Origin: an uncultured Flavobacteriaceae bacterium
GTDB taxonomy: Bacteria > Bacteroidota > Bacteroidia > Flavobacteriales > Flavobacteriaceae
Assembly (NCBI GenBank): GCA_943788165.1
Contig: CALSPF010000001.1
Span: 496,001 to 560,000, forward strand
Direction: 5' to 3'
Length of the DNA: 64,000 nucleotides
Shown: positions 17,220-24,459 of the stretch, in pieces
How positions within the stretch are numbered: position 1 is the first letter of the stretch
Layout of the letters: each line of letters begins with the position of its first letter
The notes under the pieces: generated by a model
What the model saw: only the letters and a program-made list of their open reading frames with translations
Database searches by the model: none
What the model was told of the DNA's origin: nothing
Made by a program: the position numbers and the translations under genes

Positions 17220-17780
17220 ATGAAAAAAACACTTTTAATCCTCGCAATTTTTGGCTTTTTAATGGCCAATGCACAATCTGTTTTTGATGAATACGGTGGG
17301 AATCCATCTGTTTCAAATTTAACGGTTAGCCCTCAAATGTTCAAGCTAATGAGCAAGTTTAAGATTAGTACAGATGATCCAGAGTCGCAAGCATTGATTG
17401 ACATGATTCAAGGCCTGAAACGTTTTCGGGTGATGAGTACAAAAGATGCTGACATTGCACATGAGATGGAAGTTTGGATGCAATCTGAACTGCAAGATTC
17501 TGCCTTGGAGTCGATTTTGAATATGACAGAAAAAGGTGTCAATGTACAGTTTGGCGCTGTGTACGGAGAGGGAGGAGACATCGTAGATCGTTTGGTGATG
17601 TATGTAAAAGGCTTACAGGGATATCTAGATACCCAAGAGGATATTCAAGTTGAGACAACCACCGATTTGGATTTTATCTTACTAGAGATTGTGGGTGCCA
17701 TAGACCTAGAACAGGTTGGTGCATTAACCCAATTAATCGATGTGCCAGGAGGAGAGTACTTAGATGCGCTAAAAAACTAA
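17220..17780 (+). CDS. Secreted protein resembling DUF4252
   Basis: A 186-residue protein from ATG 17220, with signal peptide MKKTLLILAIFGFLMANAQS. The mature part is acidic and mixed alpha/beta: LMSKFKISTDDPESQALIDMIQGLKRFRV, VNVQFGAVYGEGGDIVDRLVMYVKG and LDFILLEIVGAIDLEQVGALTQLI. This matches my memory of DUF4252, a Bacteroidetes family of unknown function often found in stress-related operons with sigma-70/ECF genes, none of which is present here. It is probably periplasmic or outer-membrane associated. It is divergent from the S41 peptidase, and the stop interlocks with that of purB. Confidence 0.78.
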   Translation: MKKTLLILAIFGFLMANAQSVFDEYGGNPSVSNLTVSPQMFKLMSKFKISTDDPESQALIDMIQGLKRFRVMSTKDADIAHEMEVWMQSELQDSALESILNMTEKGVNVQFGAVYGEGGDIVDRLVMYVKGLQGYLDTQEDIQVETTTDLDFILLEIVGAIDLEQVGALTQLIDVPGGEYLDALKN

Positions 17781-19120
17781 ATTCCCGTGTAGTTAAACGG
17801 TGTAATGGTTTTAAGTTCTGCCTTGATTTTACTGTCAATTTCCAATTGGTCAATGAAACTATGAATGGACGACTGATTAATTATTTCGTTGGTGCGCGTC
17901 AATTCTTTCAATGCTTCATACGGATTCGCAAAGCCTTCCCTTCGTAAAATAGTCTGGATAGCTTCTGCCACCACTGCCCAATTTCTTTCTAAATCAGCAT
18001 TTATTTTCTCTTCATTCAATAAGAGTTTTGAAAGCCCTTTAAGGGTAGACTGAAATCCAATTAAGGAATGTCCAAATGGGGTTCCTACATTACGTAATAC
18101 AGTACTGTCTGTCAAATCTCGTTGCAAACGCGAGATGGGGAGTTTTTCAGCGAGATAGTTGAAAAGTGCATTGGCTATTCCTAAGTTTCCTTCTGAGTTT
18201 TCAAAGTCAATGGGATTTACTTTGTGCGGCATGGCCGACGATCCAACTTCTCCTTCTTTTATTTTTTGTTTGAAATAATCCATTGAAATATAGGTCCACA
18301 AATCGCGATCAAGGTTAATTATAATGGTATTGATTCGCTTCATCGCATCACACAAAGCGGCAAAGTAATCGTAGTGCTCAATTTGTGTGGTAGGGAAGGA
18401 GTGGTGTAAACCAAGTTGCTCTTCAACAAAGGTTTTTCCAAATGCTTTCCAATCTTGTTTTGGGTATGCCACTTGATGCGCATTGAAGTTCCCTGTTGCT
18501 CCGCCAAACTTAGCTGCATTAGGAATGTTAACTAAAGTTTCTCTTTGGTGTTCCAATCGATTTACGAAAACAGCAATTTCTTTCCCTAAACGGGTGGGTG
18601 AGGCTGGTTGCCCGTGAGTTCTTGCCAGCATAGAAACATCTTTATATTCTTCTGTAAGCTCTTTTAGGCGATCAATCACTTCATCCAAGGAAGGGAGGTA
18701 TACTTTTTCAATAGCTTCTTTGATCGATAAAGGAATGGAGGTGTTATTAATGTCTTGCGATGTTAGGCCGAAATGGATAAACTCTTTATAGTCTTGTATC
18801 TCTAATCGGTCAAATTCTTTTTTGATAAAATACTCCACCGCTTTAACATCATGGTTGGTGGTTTTTTCAATCTCTTTGATGTCTTTTGCATCTTCCTCTG
18901 TAAAATGTTTGTAGATAGAACGTAAATCTTCAAAAAGGGAATGGTTTATATTTTCTAGTTGAGGGAGTGGTAGTTCACACAATGCGATGAAATACTCAAT
19001 CTCCACACGCACGCGGTAGTGAATCAATGCTTCTTCAGAAAAAAAAGCGGATAAAGATTTTGTCTTTCCACGGTAGCGACCGTCGATTGGGGAGATTGCG
19101 TTTAAAGCAGTTAGTTTCAT
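17777..19120 (-). CDS. purB: Adenylosuccinate lyase
   Basis: Catalyses two fumarate-releasing steps in purine synthesis (SAICAR to AICAR, adenylosuccinate to AMP). The 447-residue product has normal family length. It begins LNAISPIDGRYRGKTKSLSAFFSE and carries the superfamily signature GSSAMPHKVNPIDFENSEGN near residues 290-310, with the mobile-loop catalytic Ser. Other blocks are HFGLTSQDINNTS and ARTHGQPASPTRLGKE. It is last in a minus-strand set after the gene at 19703-20470 and the frameshifted gene at 19174-19700, an arrangement I recall from other Flavobacteriia. The stop codon interlocks with the convergent DUF4252-like gene. Confidence 0.96.
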   Translation of the reverse strand: MKLTALNAISPIDGRYRGKTKSLSAFFSEEALIHYRVRVEIEYFIALCELPLPQLENINHSLFEDLRSIYKHFTEEDAKDIKEIEKTTNHDVKAVEYFIKKEFDRLEIQDYKEFIHFGLTSQDINNTSIPLSIKEAIEKVYLPSLDEVIDRLKELTEEYKDVSMLARTHGQPASPTRLGKEIAVFVNRLEHQRETLVNIPNAAKFGGATGNFNAHQVAYPKQDWKAFGKTFVEEQLGLHHSFPTTQIEHYDYFAALCDAMKRINTIIINLDRDLWTYISMDYFKQKIKEGEVGSSAMPHKVNPIDFENSEGNLGIANALFNYLAEKLPISRLQRDLTDSTVLRNVGTPFGHSLIGFQSTLKGLSKLLLNEEKINADLERNWAVVAEAIQTILRREGFANPYEALKELTRTNEIINQSSIHSFIDQLEIDSKIKAELKTITPFNYTGI

Positions 19121-19173
19121 AGCGAAAATAAAAATGTAAAGATAAGGCTTCTAGTTGAATCCCTCTCTCATAT

Positions 19174-19700
19174 TTAGGTTAATTGATTTACTAATGATTT
19201 AAATCCAGCACTAGAATTGGGGCGTTTTTGTTCGATATAGGCGTATAATTCTTCCTCAATCCAATTTTCGTGTTTCCTGAAGAAGTGAAGTGTTTTCATG
19301 GCAAAAGCGATGGCAGCTATTTTCTTTTCATCGATCATGTAAGCAAAACAAATGGATATGATAGTATTGATTTGTTTATTTGAAAGCACACTTCTTCGCA
19401 CCTCATGCGTACAATAGTGATAAAGCACTTTTGCGATTGGACGTCGTTTACTCTCATGGGTTTGTGCTTTGGTAACCCTTAAAAATTGATCTAATAGAGG
19501 AGTCAGGCTCTCAATATGTTGCAGTATATAATGCTCAAATACCCAAGCGGCAACAATATGTTCTCGATGCTTTTCTGCTGCACATGCAAGATCAAATAGC
19601 TCATCAAAAGAAGCTGGATTTTTTTTATGTATGCAACACCTTTTTCTCGGTCAGCGATCGAAGCATGGAATGTTAAGAGTAGGGTTTTAAGCGATGACAT
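19174..19700 (-). pseudogene. Frameshifted purB-associated HEAT-like protein gene
   Basis: Two overlapping reading frames together encode one plausible ~175-residue helical protein. Frame 1 starts at ATG 19700 (MSSLKTLLLTFHASIADREK) and reads to a run of eight A on the coding strand (19619-19626). After the run, sense continues only in another frame: NPASFDELFDLACAAEKHRE, IVAAWVFEHYILQHIESLTP, then IDEKKIAAIAFAMKTLHFFR and a tail ending SAGFKSLVNQLT. The downstream frame resembles, from memory, a flavobacterial HEAT-like hypothetical protein encoded beside purB. One extra A in the run (A9), or two fewer, would restore a single frame. It could be a real mutation, a homopolymer sequencing error, or a site of transcriptional slippage. 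Spacing to the upstream gene is 2 nt. Confidence 0.8.
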
Positions 19701-19702
19701 TG

Positions 19703-20470
19703 CTATAGTTGAAGAATCTTATATTCTTCATAACACCCACTAATAGCTTCTAAGATTTGCAGATCGTTCGCTTCTTTGATAAAGGCATTAGAATAACTGC
19801 AATTCCGTAAGATTTCTTCTAAATTAATACGATCGATACCCAAAAACTGAACCAAGACCTCTCGGTCAAACTTTGTTCCCAGTAGTGTTTTGATCGCATC
19901 ATCCTCCCGCATCTTTTTAAGTTTCCGCATTTGTTTTGGGTTTTTCCCAAAGAGATTATAGAGAAAATCTGCAGGATTAAATAAAGAGCCTAGGGCTTTG
20001 GAGATCGAAGAGCGGTTTCGGTTTCCACCCTCATAGCCCGCACGTGGAAGTCCAGGAATACTGTATCGTCCAGCTGGATTAATGGGCACCTTCCGAACGT
20101 CAATATCTAAGTAGCCCGTCAATTGATAGGGACGAACAATGACTTCTTCGAGCGCAAAAGATAGTTCTGTTAGACGAAAAATGGGAATACCAAATTTCAT
20201 CATATCGTTACTTACCGAAACCTTTAATGGTTTAAATCCTAAATAAGAAAAGTAGAGGGTGTCTTGTGCTTTCGCAGCAATTTCAAATTCTCCTTCAGTG
20301 TTTGTGATAACCCCCTCAACAGAACTCAAATTCAAAACATGAACACTGGCCATGAATGTATCTAAGTTATCGTTCATCACCCTCCCTTTTAGGAGCATGT
20401 TTTGCTCTTGCCCAATGCTAAAGTTGAAACAACAGAGGGCAAGGATTAAAAAATATGGTGTTATACGCAT
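19703..20470 (-). CDS. Secreted carboxypeptidase-regulatory-like domain protein
   Basis: A 255-residue envelope protein, start taken at ATG 20470 (MRITPYFLILALCCFNFSIG, a signal peptide). An in-frame GTG lies 6 nt earlier, but it falls within a -7 box. Residues ~25-110 form a CarboxypepD_reg-like beta-sandwich (LLKGRVMNDNLDTFMASVHV, then TNTEGEFEIAAKAQDTLYFS and SYLGFKPLKVSV), the module that opens many TonB receptors. Here it is followed by a Lys/Arg-rich helical tail (NPADFLYNLFGKNPKQMRKL) and no plug or barrel. Function unknown. It heads the set leading to the frameshifted gene and purB. Confidence 0.75.
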   Translation of the reverse strand: MRITPYFLILALCCFNFSIGQEQNMLLKGRVMNDNLDTFMASVHVLNLSSVEGVITNTEGEFEIAAKAQDTLYFSYLGFKPLKVSVSNDMMKFGIPIFRLTELSFALEEVIVRPYQLTGYLDIDVRKVPINPAGRYSIPGLPRAGYEGGNRNRSSISKALGSLFNPADFLYNLFGKNPKQMRKLKKMREDDAIKTLLGTKFDREVLVQFLGIDRINLEEILRNCSYSNAFIKEANDLQILEAISGCYEEYKILQL

Positions 20471-20475
20471 GAACA

Positions 20476-20483
20476 CAAAAGTA
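20476..20483 (-). promoter_or_regulatory. -7 promoter box (TACTTTTG, minus strand), 5 nt before the ATG at 20470
   Basis: Exact TAnnTTTG match with only five bases between its final G and the ATG, so transcription would start at or next to the start codon. No -33 box was recognised. Confidence 0.45.
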
Positions 20484-20530
20484 ATAAGAAAAAGAAGAGT
20501 CTCGTTTTAGCAACGAAAAAAAACATTTCT

Positions 20531-22318
20531 TTAACGCCTTGGGCGTCTTCCAAAGCCAGATGGTTTACTTCCATCGCTACTTCTTCTTTTGGATTTGTAA
20601 TCAGATCCACCGCCGCTTTTAGAGAATTTTTTGCGATCATTACGTCGGTCTCCACCGCCACTGCCAAAACGCTTGCCTTTTTCGCCTCCACCACCACCGC
20701 CTCCGCGGGGACCTTTTTCAGAAACTTCTACATTGATGGAACGTCCATTGAGTTCGAAGTCAGCAAAGGTTTCGAGTACCTTTTCACGGTGTTCATTTGG
20801 TGTGTTGAAAAACGCAAAGCTGTCCATAACATCAACGTGGAATACATCGTCCTGATCAAGCGATAGAGTAGACTTTAAAAGATCTTTAAGGTCCATCCAA
20901 TTAAACTCATCTCGAGAACCTAAGTTAATGAAGAAGCGAGTGCTGTCTTTTTTGTTGTGTTTTACTTTTTCACGTCCATCGTCTTTTGCCCCAGCGAGGG
21001 TATTGAGATCTTTTGAACTTTTGTAGTAATTGTGGAAACGTGCAAACTCAACAGAAACAAGACGTTGAATTAATTCTTCCTTACTAAGATCAGCCAAAAC
21101 TTCCTCTACCTTTGGGAGGTAGTCAGCAATTCCGTCGTTGATTTCTGTGTTGTGAATCTTTTTAGCCAAGTGATACAATTGCGTTTCGCAAATTTCGATC
21201 CCTGTAGGAATCTTTTTAGCTTCAATCTTGGCTTGAATAATTTTCTCAATCGCGCGAATTTTTCGCGATTCACTTTGGGTAACAATAATCATCGAGACCC
21301 CTTTATTTCCAGCTCGTCCAGTTCGACCACTACGGTGGGTGTAGGTTTCGATTTCGTCGGGTAGTTGGTAGTTAATCACGTGGGTAATGTTATCAACATC
21401 AATTCCACGTGCTGCAACATCAGTTGCAACCAACATTTGGATTTGTTTATTTCGGAATGACTTCATGACAATGTCACGCTGATTTTGGCTCAAGTCTCCG
21501 TGTAGTGCGCCTGCATTGTATCCGTCTTCAATAAGTTTTTCGGCTACACGTTGTGTGTCGCGTTTTGTTCGACAAAAAATAACTGAAAATATATCTGGAT
21601 GTGCATCTGCTAGTCTTTTTAAAGCGGGATATCTGTCACGGCCACTCACGGCATAATACTCATGACTAACATTTTTGGTTCCAGCATTTTTAGATCCAAC
21701 CGTAACTTCTAGTGGGTTGTACATGAATTTCTTCGCAATTACCGATACCTCTTTAGGCATAGTAGCAGAGAATAACCAAGTGCTTTTATCATCTGGTGTG
21801 TTGGAAAGAATAGAAGTTATGTCTTCGAAAAATCCCATGTTTAACATCTCATCTGCCTCGTCAAGAACACAATATTCCAAACGAGAGATATCGACCAAAC
21901 GACGACGGATCATGTCTTGCATCCGTCCTGGTGTAGCTACAATAATTTGCGCACCTTTTTTAACGTTTCTAGCCTGGTCTGTAATACTTGCTCCACCATA
22001 AATAGCCACCACATTGATGCCTTTGATGTGTTTGGAATAATTTTTTATTTCTTGGGTAATTTGCAAACACAATTCGCGTGTTGGCGATAGAATTAACCCT
22101 TGGGTTGTTCTGCTTTTAGAATCGATTTTTTGAAGCATTGGAAAGCCAAATGCAGCTGTTTTCCCGGTACCTGTTTGTGCCAAGGAAACGATATCGGTAT
22201 CTTGTTCTAAAAGGAGGGGAATTGTTTTTTCTTGGACTTCCGAGGGTGACTCAAAGCCCATGTCTTCAATGGCTTGTAATAAAGCATCATTGAGACCTAG
22301 TGATTGGAATGTTGTCAT
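20531..22318 (-). CDS. DEAD-box ATP-dependent RNA helicase with DbpA-type RNA-binding domain
   Basis: Unwinds RNA duplexes, probably in ribosome assembly or cold adaptation (DeaD/CsdA class). Start set at ATG 22318 (595 residues, MTTFQSLGLNDALLQAIEDM); 15 further upstream codons would overlap a -7 box. The motifs are complete: Q-motif region, AQTGTGKT (I), PTRELCLQI (Ia), ATPGR, DEAD (II, in YCVLDEADEML), SAT (III) and HRSGRTGRAG (VI). After the helicase core, about residues 450-535 form a DbpA/CsdA-like RNA-binding domain (RFFINLGSRDEFNWMDLKDL). The basic tail is rich in Gly, Arg and Lys, including a run of about seven glycines, which suggests nonspecific RNA contacts. The gene is transcribed alone. 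Confidence 0.95.
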   Translation of the reverse strand: MTTFQSLGLNDALLQAIEDMGFESPSEVQEKTIPLLLEQDTDIVSLAQTGTGKTAAFGFPMLQKIDSKSRTTQGLILSPTRELCLQITQEIKNYSKHIKGINVVAIYGGASITDQARNVKKGAQIIVATPGRMQDMIRRRLVDISRLEYCVLDEADEMLNMGFFEDITSILSNTPDDKSTWLFSATMPKEVSVIAKKFMYNPLEVTVGSKNAGTKNVSHEYYAVSGRDRYPALKRLADAHPDIFSVIFCRTKRDTQRVAEKLIEDGYNAGALHGDLSQNQRDIVMKSFRNKQIQMLVATDVAARGIDVDNITHVINYQLPDEIETYTHRSGRTGRAGNKGVSMIIVTQSESRKIRAIEKIIQAKIEAKKIPTGIEICETQLYHLAKKIHNTEINDGIADYLPKVEEVLADLSKEELIQRLVSVEFARFHNYYKSSKDLNTLAGAKDDGREKVKHNKKDSTRFFINLGSRDEFNWMDLKDLLKSTLSLDQDDVFHVDVMDSFAFFNTPNEHREKVLETFADFELNGRSINVEVSEKGPRGGGGGGGEKGKRFGSGGGDRRNDRKKFSKSGGGSDYKSKRRSSDGSKPSGFGRRPRR

Positions 22319-22323
22319 TGCTG

Positions 22324-22331
22324 CAAAGGTA
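22324..22331 (-). promoter_or_regulatory. -7 promoter box (TACCTTTG, minus strand), 5 nt before the helicase ATG
   Basis: Exact TAnnTTTG match with five bases between box and ATG (22318), which implies a leaderless or near-leaderless transcript. No -33 box seen at normal spacing. Confidence 0.45.
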
Positions 22332-22412
22332 AGGCAGTTTACTGGAATATAATGACTTTGCACCCGTTTAATTGACCTAAACGGAATAGGTCAATTGGCA
22401 CAACATTATTCA

Positions 22413-22997
22413 CTACTCAGCCCCTTTAGCTGAAATTGATGCAAGGAATTCTTGTATTGCTCTTGCTCTATGACTGATTTTATTTTTTACTTCATCGCCC
22501 AATTCAGCAAATGTCTGGGTATAGCCCTCTGGTACAAAGATGGGATCGTAGCCAAAACCTTGTTCCCCACGCTTTTCGGGTAAGATGTACCCGCGTACTT
22601 TCCCCTCGCACTGCCATTCTTTTCCGTCAATACATACTGCAATTACGGTTCTAAATTGCGCGTTCTTATTTTTTTTCTCACTTAATTCTTCCCAAACTTT
22701 TTCAATATTGGCCGAATTATTTCTTTCGGGTCCTGCAAAGCGTGCAGAATAAACACCTGGAGCACCATTGAGGGCGTCGATTTCAAGACCAGAGTCATCT
22801 GCAAAGCAATTGTATCCATAGGTGTCCAGTACATATTTAGCTTTGATAAGTGCATTTTCTTCTAATGTAGATCCAGTTTCTTCGATATCTTCTACACAAC
22901 CAATATCGGTTAGACTTAAGAGTTCAATTTGTTTGGGGAGTAATTGTTTCACTTCGGCAAGTTTATGGGCATTGTGGGTAGCGAAGACAAGTTTCAT
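22413..22997 (-). CDS. rdgB: XTP/dITP diphosphatase (RdgB/HAM1 family)
   Basis: Hydrolyses non-canonical purine nucleotides (dITP, XTP) to keep them out of DNA and RNA. The 194-residue protein shows the family landmarks in order: [20 protein letters not shown], the Asp pair in [46 protein letters not shown] and ISHRARA. Length is typical. It starts 1 nt before the rlmH stop region and is clearly co-transcribed with rlmH, a pairing of two small housekeeping enzymes. Confidence 0.96.
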   Translation of the reverse strand: MKLVFATHNAHKLAEVKQLLPKQIELLSLTDIGCVEDIEETGSTLEENALIKAKYVLDTYGYNCFADDSGLEIDALNGAPGVYSARFAGPERNNSANIEKVWEELSEKKNKNAQFRTVIAVCIDGKEWQCEGKVRGYILPEKRGEQGFGYDPIFVPEGYTQTFAELGDEVKNKISHRARAIQEFLASISAKGAE

Positions 22998-22998
22998 A

Positions 22999-23472
22999 TT
23001 ATTGATGATGATAAGGTTCGTTTTTTAAAATGGTGTGTGCACGGTAGAGTTGTTCCACAAAAAAAAAACGCACCATTTGATGTGAAAAAGTCATGGGCGA
23101 GAGGCTGATTTTTTGTTGGGCTAATTGATAAATCGCTGGAGAAAAGCCATAGGGTCCACCAACAATAAACACCAATCGTTTGATTCCTGAACTCATTTGC
23201 TTGTTGATCCAGGCAGAAAAATCGAGAGAAGAAAACTGTTTGCCCCCTTCATCGAGTAAAACAACTCGATCACCAGCTTTTAAGTGTTTCTGAAGCGCAT
23301 CTCCTTCTTTTTCTTTTTGTAATTTTTCACTGAAATTTTTAGTGTTTTTTAAGTCTTCTACAATGTGAAGAGAGAATTTGGTGTAATGTTTTAGCCGCTG
23401 ACTATACTGCTCTATTAATTGACTGATTTCTCCTCGATCTGTTTTTCCAACACAAAGTAACACGCATTCCAT
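22999..23472 (-). CDS. rlmH: 23S rRNA (pseudouridine1915-N3)-methyltransferase
   Basis: SPOUT-class methyltransferase acting on pseudouridine 1915 in helix 69 of the mature 70S ribosome. I use the ATG at 23470-23472 (157 residues, [20 protein letters not shown]), which matches the ~155-residue family length; a longer in-frame reading upstream adds an unrelated leader. Conserved blocks are [20 protein letters not shown], the SAM-binding [38 protein letters not shown] and [16 protein letters not shown]. It is first in a two-gene unit with rdgB and divergent from the BrkB-like gene. Confidence 0.95.
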   Translation of the reverse strand: MECVLLCVGKTDRGEISQLIEQYSQRLKHYTKFSLHIVEDLKNTKNFSEKLQKEKEGDALQKHLKAGDRVVLLDEGGKQFSSLDFSAWINKQMSSGIKRLVFIVGGPYGFSPAIYQLAQQKISLSPMTFSHQMVRFFFVEQLYRAHTILKNEPYHHQ

Positions 23473-23476
23473 ACCA

Positions 23477-23484
23477 CAAAAATA
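23477..23484 (-). promoter_or_regulatory. -7 promoter box (TATTTTTG, minus strand), 4 nt before the rlmH ATG
   Basis: Exact TAnnTTTG match with four bases before the ATG at 23472, suggesting a leaderless rlmH-rdgB transcript. Confidence 0.45.
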
Positions 23485-23518
23485 CAAAGGGAAAGATGGA
23501 TATCCGTGTGAAATGCTG

Positions 23519-23526
23519 TAATTTTG
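23519..23526 (+). promoter_or_regulatory. -7 promoter box (TAATTTTG) for the BrkB-like gene
   Basis: Exact TAnnTTTG match that contains the in-frame TTG codon at 23524. This favours the GTG at 23542 as the true start of the downstream gene. Confidence 0.45.
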
Positions 23527-23541
23527 AAAAAACAATTTTTA

Positions 23542-24447
23542 GTGAGTAAGCATTGGACTTCTTATCCGGGAATTAAACAAGTAACTGCATTTTTGCGTTT
23601 GTTGCGCATTCCGGGTCTAAAGGGGTTTTCAATGTATGACCTACTAGAGTTATACATCCTAGGAATAATACGCGGTGCATTGACAGCAAGAGCAGGTTCA
23701 ATTTCATTTAGTTTTTTTATGGCTTTGTTCCCTTTTTTACTTTTTGTATTAAATCTAATCCCCTTTATACCCACTTTTTTTTCCATTGAGAATTTTGATT
23801 TGGTTTTATTGGAGTTCATTGAAACCCTTTTGCCCTCCGATACGCACTCTTTTTTTAGTGATATTTTTTTAGACATACAAAGTAAACCTAGGGGAGGTTT
23901 ACTGTCTTCTGTTTTTATCTTGTCAATTGTTTTATCTGCAAACGGGGTCAATTCGATCTTTAGTAGTTTTGAGGTTTCTTATCACGTAAAAGAGTTGAGA
24001 AATATTTTTAAGCAATACTTATTTTCACTGGGGGTGAGTGTGTTATTGGCCTTTCAACTGTTGATTGCGGTGATTTCATTCATTTACTTTAAGCTTGCTT
24101 TTCAAAATTTCTTGCCAGAAACCATGGATTGGATTTTATGGGGACAGTACCTTCTTTTTATTGTACTGGCCTATTTCTCTATTTCCATATTGTACTATTT
24201 TGGAACAATAGAAGGAAAGCTAACGCGCTTTTTCTCTCCTGGGGCGCTCATGACACTTTTACTCTTTCTCACCAGCACTTATTTATTTGGCGTTTATGTA
24301 GATAATTTTTCCAACTACAATCAACTCTATGGCTCAATTGGAGCTTTATTGATTTTTATGCTGTACATATGGATCAATTCCATTGTTTTGTTGTTGGGAT
24401 TTGAACTCAATGCCGTGATAAGTCGCTTAAAACAAGAAAAAAAATAG
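23542..24447 (+). CDS. YihY/BrkB-family inner-membrane protein
   Basis: A 301-residue membrane protein with about six transmembrane helices and the family's N-terminal block (GIIRGALTARAGSISFSFFM) and central block (LSSVFILSIVLSANGVNSIF). Members were once called RNase BN, wrongly; the molecular function remains unclear. I choose GTG 23542 (VSKHWTSYPG) because the TTG at 23524 is part of a -7 box. Helices are near residues 45-75, 125-150, 170-195, 205-225, 235-255 and 265-290. It is 12 nt upstream of priA and probably co-transcribed with it, with no obvious functional link. Confidence 0.88.
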   Translation: MSKHWTSYPGIKQVTAFLRLLRIPGLKGFSMYDLLELYILGIIRGALTARAGSISFSFFMALFPFLLFVLNLIPFIPTFFSIENFDLVLLEFIETLLPSDTHSFFSDIFLDIQSKPRGGLLSSVFILSIVLSANGVNSIFSSFEVSYHVKELRNIFKQYLFSLGVSVLLAFQLLIAVISFIYFKLAFQNFLPETMDWILWGQYLLFIVLAYFSISILYYFGTIEGKLTRFFSPGALMTLLLFLTSTYLFGVYVDNFSNYNQLYGSIGALLIFMLYIWINSIVLLLGFELNAVISRLKQEKK

Positions 24448-24459
24448 TCAGTATAAGGG

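Noticed and set aside
20461-20697. Open frame on the minus strand overlapping the 3' end of the helicase gene
   Set aside because: It lies inside the Gly/Arg-rich tail of the helicase in another frame. The composition is forced by the GGN/CGN codons and it has no separate start signal.
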